Below, one piece after another: positions 59,976 through 64,000 of a stretch of 64,000 nt of DNA (position 1 is its first letter; each line of letters opens with the position of its first letter). The position numbers were made by a program, and so were the translations under genes. The stretch comes from Pezizomycotina sp. ARF18 (lineage: Eukaryota; Ascomycota): assembly GCA_002224055.1 (NCBI GenBank), contig AZLU01000141.1:42162-106161 (forward strand), given 5' to 3'. The notes under the pieces were generated by a model. It ran no database searches. It was not told the DNA's origin and saw only the letters and a program-made list of their open reading frames with translations.

Positions 59976-62900
59976 GATTGAATTTCAATTGCCCCCTATC
60001 AGGCCATGGCCACTAAGTTGATTGAAACGCGAAAACTGAAATCACGAACATGATACGTAGAGTATTCGTTGCTATAGCTGCCTATTGCGATTGATTAACA
60101 GAGAATTAGAACCGAATCCTACAATAATCACTCGATCCTAGTTACACAGAATTGCGCCTACATTTACAACGTCGCATATTGTCGTCTGAGTTTCCTGTAT
60201 AGCTGATCCTATAGTCGGCGCTGCGATACATCGATGTAACCGTTAATTAGCCGTAATATGTTGGGAACATTCTAATAGGAAAGCTCTGTTAGTACCGCAT
60301 AGTATTTGCTTCAGTGGGAAACCAGAGCCTCTAACATAGTCGGAGGGGTCATCTGGAAGCTGATCTTTGCAAGATTTAGATACTTCGTGCGGTGATCGTC
60401 GTAGTCTAAACAATATGCCATTATGACTGCAGAAGTCTCTATTATTTGTGGTGGCTAGTAATTAATGATATTGCACTTTGGAGATGTGGGAGGCATTAGT
60501 TGATGTTCATTCATGATCCCTCGATGATTATAATATCACTATTACCGGCGAAGCAAGGCCTCAAAACCCCTCCTTAGACCGTAGCTTTATCAAGGCTCTC
60601 AAAGCTCCCAGCCTTCTCATTGAGGATACCGTGAAGAGTGGTGATAGTTTGCGTCGGAAACCATGTTTACAAGATGTCTCGCTAGAGAGAACACGACCGA
60701 CCTAAAGGTGTATTACACATACGGTGCTTACATTCATTCTAGGCCTAAATCGGTTCACATAATGCGAAAATCAGGCTCCGGCAACGCTGATAATGGAAAT
60801 TCGGGCTTTTGAAGTGCATCCTAGCAAGCATAGCTGTTCGTAAAGAGTCGGAAAGGCAGCTTCCAGCCCCCCCGGACGAAATCTTGCGTCTCAGCCGGAT
60901 TACGCACCTATGACTTCGAATCCTTCGAGGCATTCTGGTTTCTCTCAGAAGTATGGACAGGAGGCCTTTTTTGTCTGATTAAGTAAATGAGATGCTAGAT
61001 AGTTAATATTCTCTGCATCTACGCATTAAACGGCTAACGGTGGGCTGAAAGTCGGTCTACTAATACCACGAAACGACATCCGAGCCATTGTCGAAAACAA
61101 GCTGCCCCGGCATTCTATAATACCCTTGACCTGGTATCCGGCATTCAGGACACCATCTCGATGGAAAAGCGCCATAGGACGCTGCGTTAAAATTTTATCA
61201 TTGGTTTGCTAGCGACTTGACCCCTGGGCGCAGATATTGCGGATAGCCCAAGATAGTCGTGCAACCACTTGGTTTGCATATTTTGGAGAAACCCTCCAAT
61301 TGAAAACCAGCAGCGAACTATAAGTGGGGGTTGTACTTACTCAAAGCCTTACGCAAAACAGGTTTTGATCCTTCTTTGCAATGTCCATTGCAGATAAATA
61401 CGTGTTAGAGCAGCGCTGCATTTTATTCCTTTCGCGGAGGGTGTCAACATCATCATCAGGCACAATTACAGATTTGATCTATGAGACGCCGTGAAAAATC
61501 ATTTGATAATTTACTCCTCCTTCCTTATCAACGAAAGTTTCGATTGTTTCTTCGGTCCTTTCTCAATTTATTCTCTTCTCCACTTTACCAAGAGGAAAAG
61601 GTTGAACTGCCATTTAGGCAACTCTGCAGCTCGAATGCAGTGTCAGCCTTTCGACATCAAATTGTTTATTACATTGATTTATTTCAATCAATAAGCGCGA
61701 TCCAGTAACCCCAAGTCAATAGTGAATGAGTACTGAGTTCATTCTTAGTTGTAAGAGATGCTTAGAGACCTATTACTGGCAGTCGTACCAGTGCCTAAGT
61801 ACTAATACATTTGAGACAATATTCTTGGGGTTTTATATGATGAACGCGTCTATAAATAAAGAGCTCCAATCCTATTACCTCCATGCTAAAAGGGCGATTA
61901 TCGCACAACTTTCTTCCATCGAATCTCCTAAAGTTTCATGATTACGAACGTCCTCTCCTATAACGACCACCATCCCTTATCCTCTTCGCATTGCTTTTAA
62001 CTCTGATACTAGATTCGAAATCATTAATTCTCTTTCTTCTCTGAAAGCTATCCTTGTCGTAACCCTTAACAAACAGTTATTATTCTTCTGCGTATTGTTT
62101 ACTCTAGCCGTTAATCTGCTATTCAAACTTTTCAGACTCCATATAATTAGATAAGCTCATTCGGCTCTATAATTTCTCCTTGTTTAAAATAACATATGAG
62201 CTCAAACTCGGTGTGTTTACAAGCTCTATATTTCATTACTTGGCTGGGAATCCTCTGTATCATAACCTTGCGTATGCCCAGAACTTCTGCAGCTGGATCT
62301 CCCACATCCATTGTCATTGCTAATTTAGAGGCCGTAAAGAACTCTAGGAACCCAGGGTATTTTGATAACAGGGCTGCCACAAAACTAGATACACCGGCGA
62401 CGGCTTGAACCTACATTCCGGACCCCCGATTTCAAGAGATCGCCAGGCGATTGGCATGGTCAGCCTTTGTCCCCACAGGTAACTGAACATATTAAGTCTA
62501 GATACATACCATTATGAAATTCAGAACCAATAAAATGAACAAAATGCTGATACTTTCCCCCCCCCGTATAACCAGGACTTTCAGCTGGCCGCAGCGCTTG
62601 GGCTCCTTGACCAGCGCAGAGAAGATTTTGAAGACACCAAGCGCCGCAATCGAACCGACATTTTTAAATAGCAGCCCTGCTAGGCCTGAATATTATCCTT
62701 CGCAGCAGGTAAGCTAAGATATGCACTTAGAATGAAAAGATAGATATGGATAAGGATACTTTCCCTCTCTTCTTTATGACTGACAATAACCCTGTGATAT
62801 CTTGTTATGAATTAGAACGATAGCCAGTCCTCTAAGGCGTCGTCAGGCTAGATCACGGGGGAGAAGGCTCCGAGGCTACGTTCCTAGACTCTCAGTCATA

Positions 62901-63145
62901 TTTCCTGCCGCGCAAGGCTTCCTACATATCAACAAGAGTTCTTAGAGCTTTCCTTTTCGTTACAGCCATTCTTTCTTGCCTATCCTGATCCTAGAATAAC
63001 TCGAAAAGCAGCCGCAGCCGCAGCCGCGGCAGCGATCTAAGCCGTTCCTAACTTGGCATGAGCGTCAAATTCAGAAACAGCGAGACCAAGAAAGGCGGAG
63101 ATAGAGCGCACCATATTTTAAAAAAGAAAGTCAGTTGATTATACA
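59976..63145. other. AT-rich block then ambiguous sequence, no confident gene
   Basis: 60.0-61.4 kb is stop-dense AT-rich sequence. 61.48-62.72 kb holds ORFs of 60-77 codons on both strands (for example 62380-62147, -, with LLSKYPGFLEFFTASKLAMT) that may be exon fragments of an unrecognised gene. At about 63005-63110 a Gln/Pro/Arg-rich + strand frame is open just before the next ORF. Confidence 0.35.
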
Positions 63146-63775
63146 ATGGATGCCCTTGGGGCGAACGTAAGAAATAGGTTTCGCAGAGCCCTACCTCGTC
63201 AGCTGGAGGAAGGTTCACGAGCAGACAACAACAGCGAGAACAATCAGCAAGAGGACTTATCCCACTTAAGGAGAGAATATGAGTTTAGTGAAGGCGACAA
63301 TCCCGCCGTCGAGGAAGAGTGGGTCCTGCTTCCAAAAGAGGTAATCGCTACAAAGGCAAATTCAATTCGGTTGTTGTTCAGGAAACGCTATCAGAGGCAA
63401 GAGGGAGAGGGCCACTGCAGCGCCAGAAACTTCGATACGCTTCTCCAGGTGGATGCAATTGGCTGATTGCCTTGGGTGGAAGACACGAGGAAGAAGACGA
63501 AGCGCCGAGGACTCGTGTTGAGAGAATCAAGAGTATATCATAGCGTCCACAAAGCTGTCCATTGAGCTTGGAGAAACTCGCGATATTATCGTTCATACCC
63601 TTAGCGACTCAAGATCGCTTTCCTCGCTTGTTGTACGAATTCAACGTTACTCCGCTTATCCAGTAAATACTCTGGAGAAAAGGGCATCAATATTTCGATT
63701 GCAAAAACGACGCGGAGGCTGTGCAAAACGAGCAGCACATCGTTGTATCGCCCTTCGATTCTGAAGCTCTGAACG
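63146..63775 (+). CDS. hypothetical protein, frame-broken, unrecognised
   Basis: Starts MDALGANVRNRFRRALPRQL, acidic and hydrophilic to about 63330 (SEGDNPAVEEEWVLLPKEV). Coding character then passes between frames near 63340-63470 and again before 63545, where TKLSIELGETRDIIVHTLSD follows, to a stop at about 63770. The composition and lack of stops suggest a real gene with single-base breaks. No family is recognised and no membrane segment is seen. Confidence 0.35.
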
Positions 63776-64000
63776 ACCCGAAAGCAATGGAAATGACGGG
63801 TTGCAAGTATACTTTCCCCAAGGAATACTGATTCTCGGGAACAGCCCCGCGGTATTTATTCCTTTCCTGTACACTGGCCACTTCTGAAACCAGATCAACC
63901 AGAGCTTGAAAAAATTGGGGAGCGGTAGCGCGGAACCGACGGTTAATGCATTCGGTCCAGTAGCTGCTGCCTGTCCGGGATGCTCAACAGGGCGGTCCAG
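63776..64000. other. window edge, no gene assigned
   Basis: Open on short stretches only. May continue the preceding hypothetical gene beyond the window. Confidence 0.3.

Noticed and set aside
1-64000. CRISPR arrays, bacterial operons, prophage
   Set aside because: Spliced genes and eukaryotic families show a fungal nuclear origin; no regular spacer arrays were seen.

Overview
The window is nuclear DNA of a filamentous ascomycete (Pezizomycotina-type). Evidence: short introns (about 54-137 bp) with GTANGT/AG ends, GC-rich third codon positions in housekeeping genes, and fungal-only families (CorA-like membrane protein of the HET-associated type, FAR-17a/AIG1-like protein, DUF6601-like protein, Wss1 with RanBP2 fingers). 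Gene-bearing GC-rich segments alternate with AT-rich, gene-free blocks (about 8-16.7, 42.2-49.2, 53.4-57.2 and 60-61.4 kb) holding decayed tandem repeats and Ty3/Gypsy relics: a two-speed, possibly RIP-affected genome.

Layout: 1.8-4.0 kb (-) PWWP/TFIIS-N chromatin protein; 5.8-7.4 kb (-) Wss1/WLM protease; 8.3-16.7 kb AT-rich block with degenerate tandem repeats, including an about 310-bp satellite; 17.0-20.8 kb (-) arginine-specific carbamoyl-phosphate synthase large subunit; 22.5-26.3 kb (-) SF3B1/Hsh155; 27.0-35.4 kb a four-gene cluster (one -, three +) of SprT-like HExxHA metalloprotease paralogues sharing a C-terminal module I do not recognise; 35.9-37.0 kb (-) DUF6601-like membrane protein; 39.4-40.2 kb (+) FAR-17a/AIG1-like membrane protein; 40.6-41.7 kb (-) unknown protein with an internally repeated helical module; 42.2-49 kb AT-rich block with a Gypsy integrase relic; 49.2-50.3 kb (+) ribosomal stalk protein P0; 52.3-53.3 kb (+) flavodoxin-like quinone reductase whose frame ends in TGA-CTA-G and then stays open for 50 codons to a CaaX-like end; 53.4-57.2 kb AT-rich block with gag/RT relics; 58.4-60.0 kb (-) CorA-like protein; 63.1-63.8 kb an unrecognised ORF.

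Two themes stand out. First, two separate families of Wss1/SPRTN-type zinc proteases lie in the window; the SprT-like one is expanded in tandem with its own domain architecture. Second, nearly every conserved gene, including essential ones (P0, SF3B1, CPSase), carries single-base deletions, mostly in short homopolymers. This points to uncorrected long-read consensus errors rather than pseudogenes. Gene spans below therefore run from the first to the last recognisable exon, across frame breaks.
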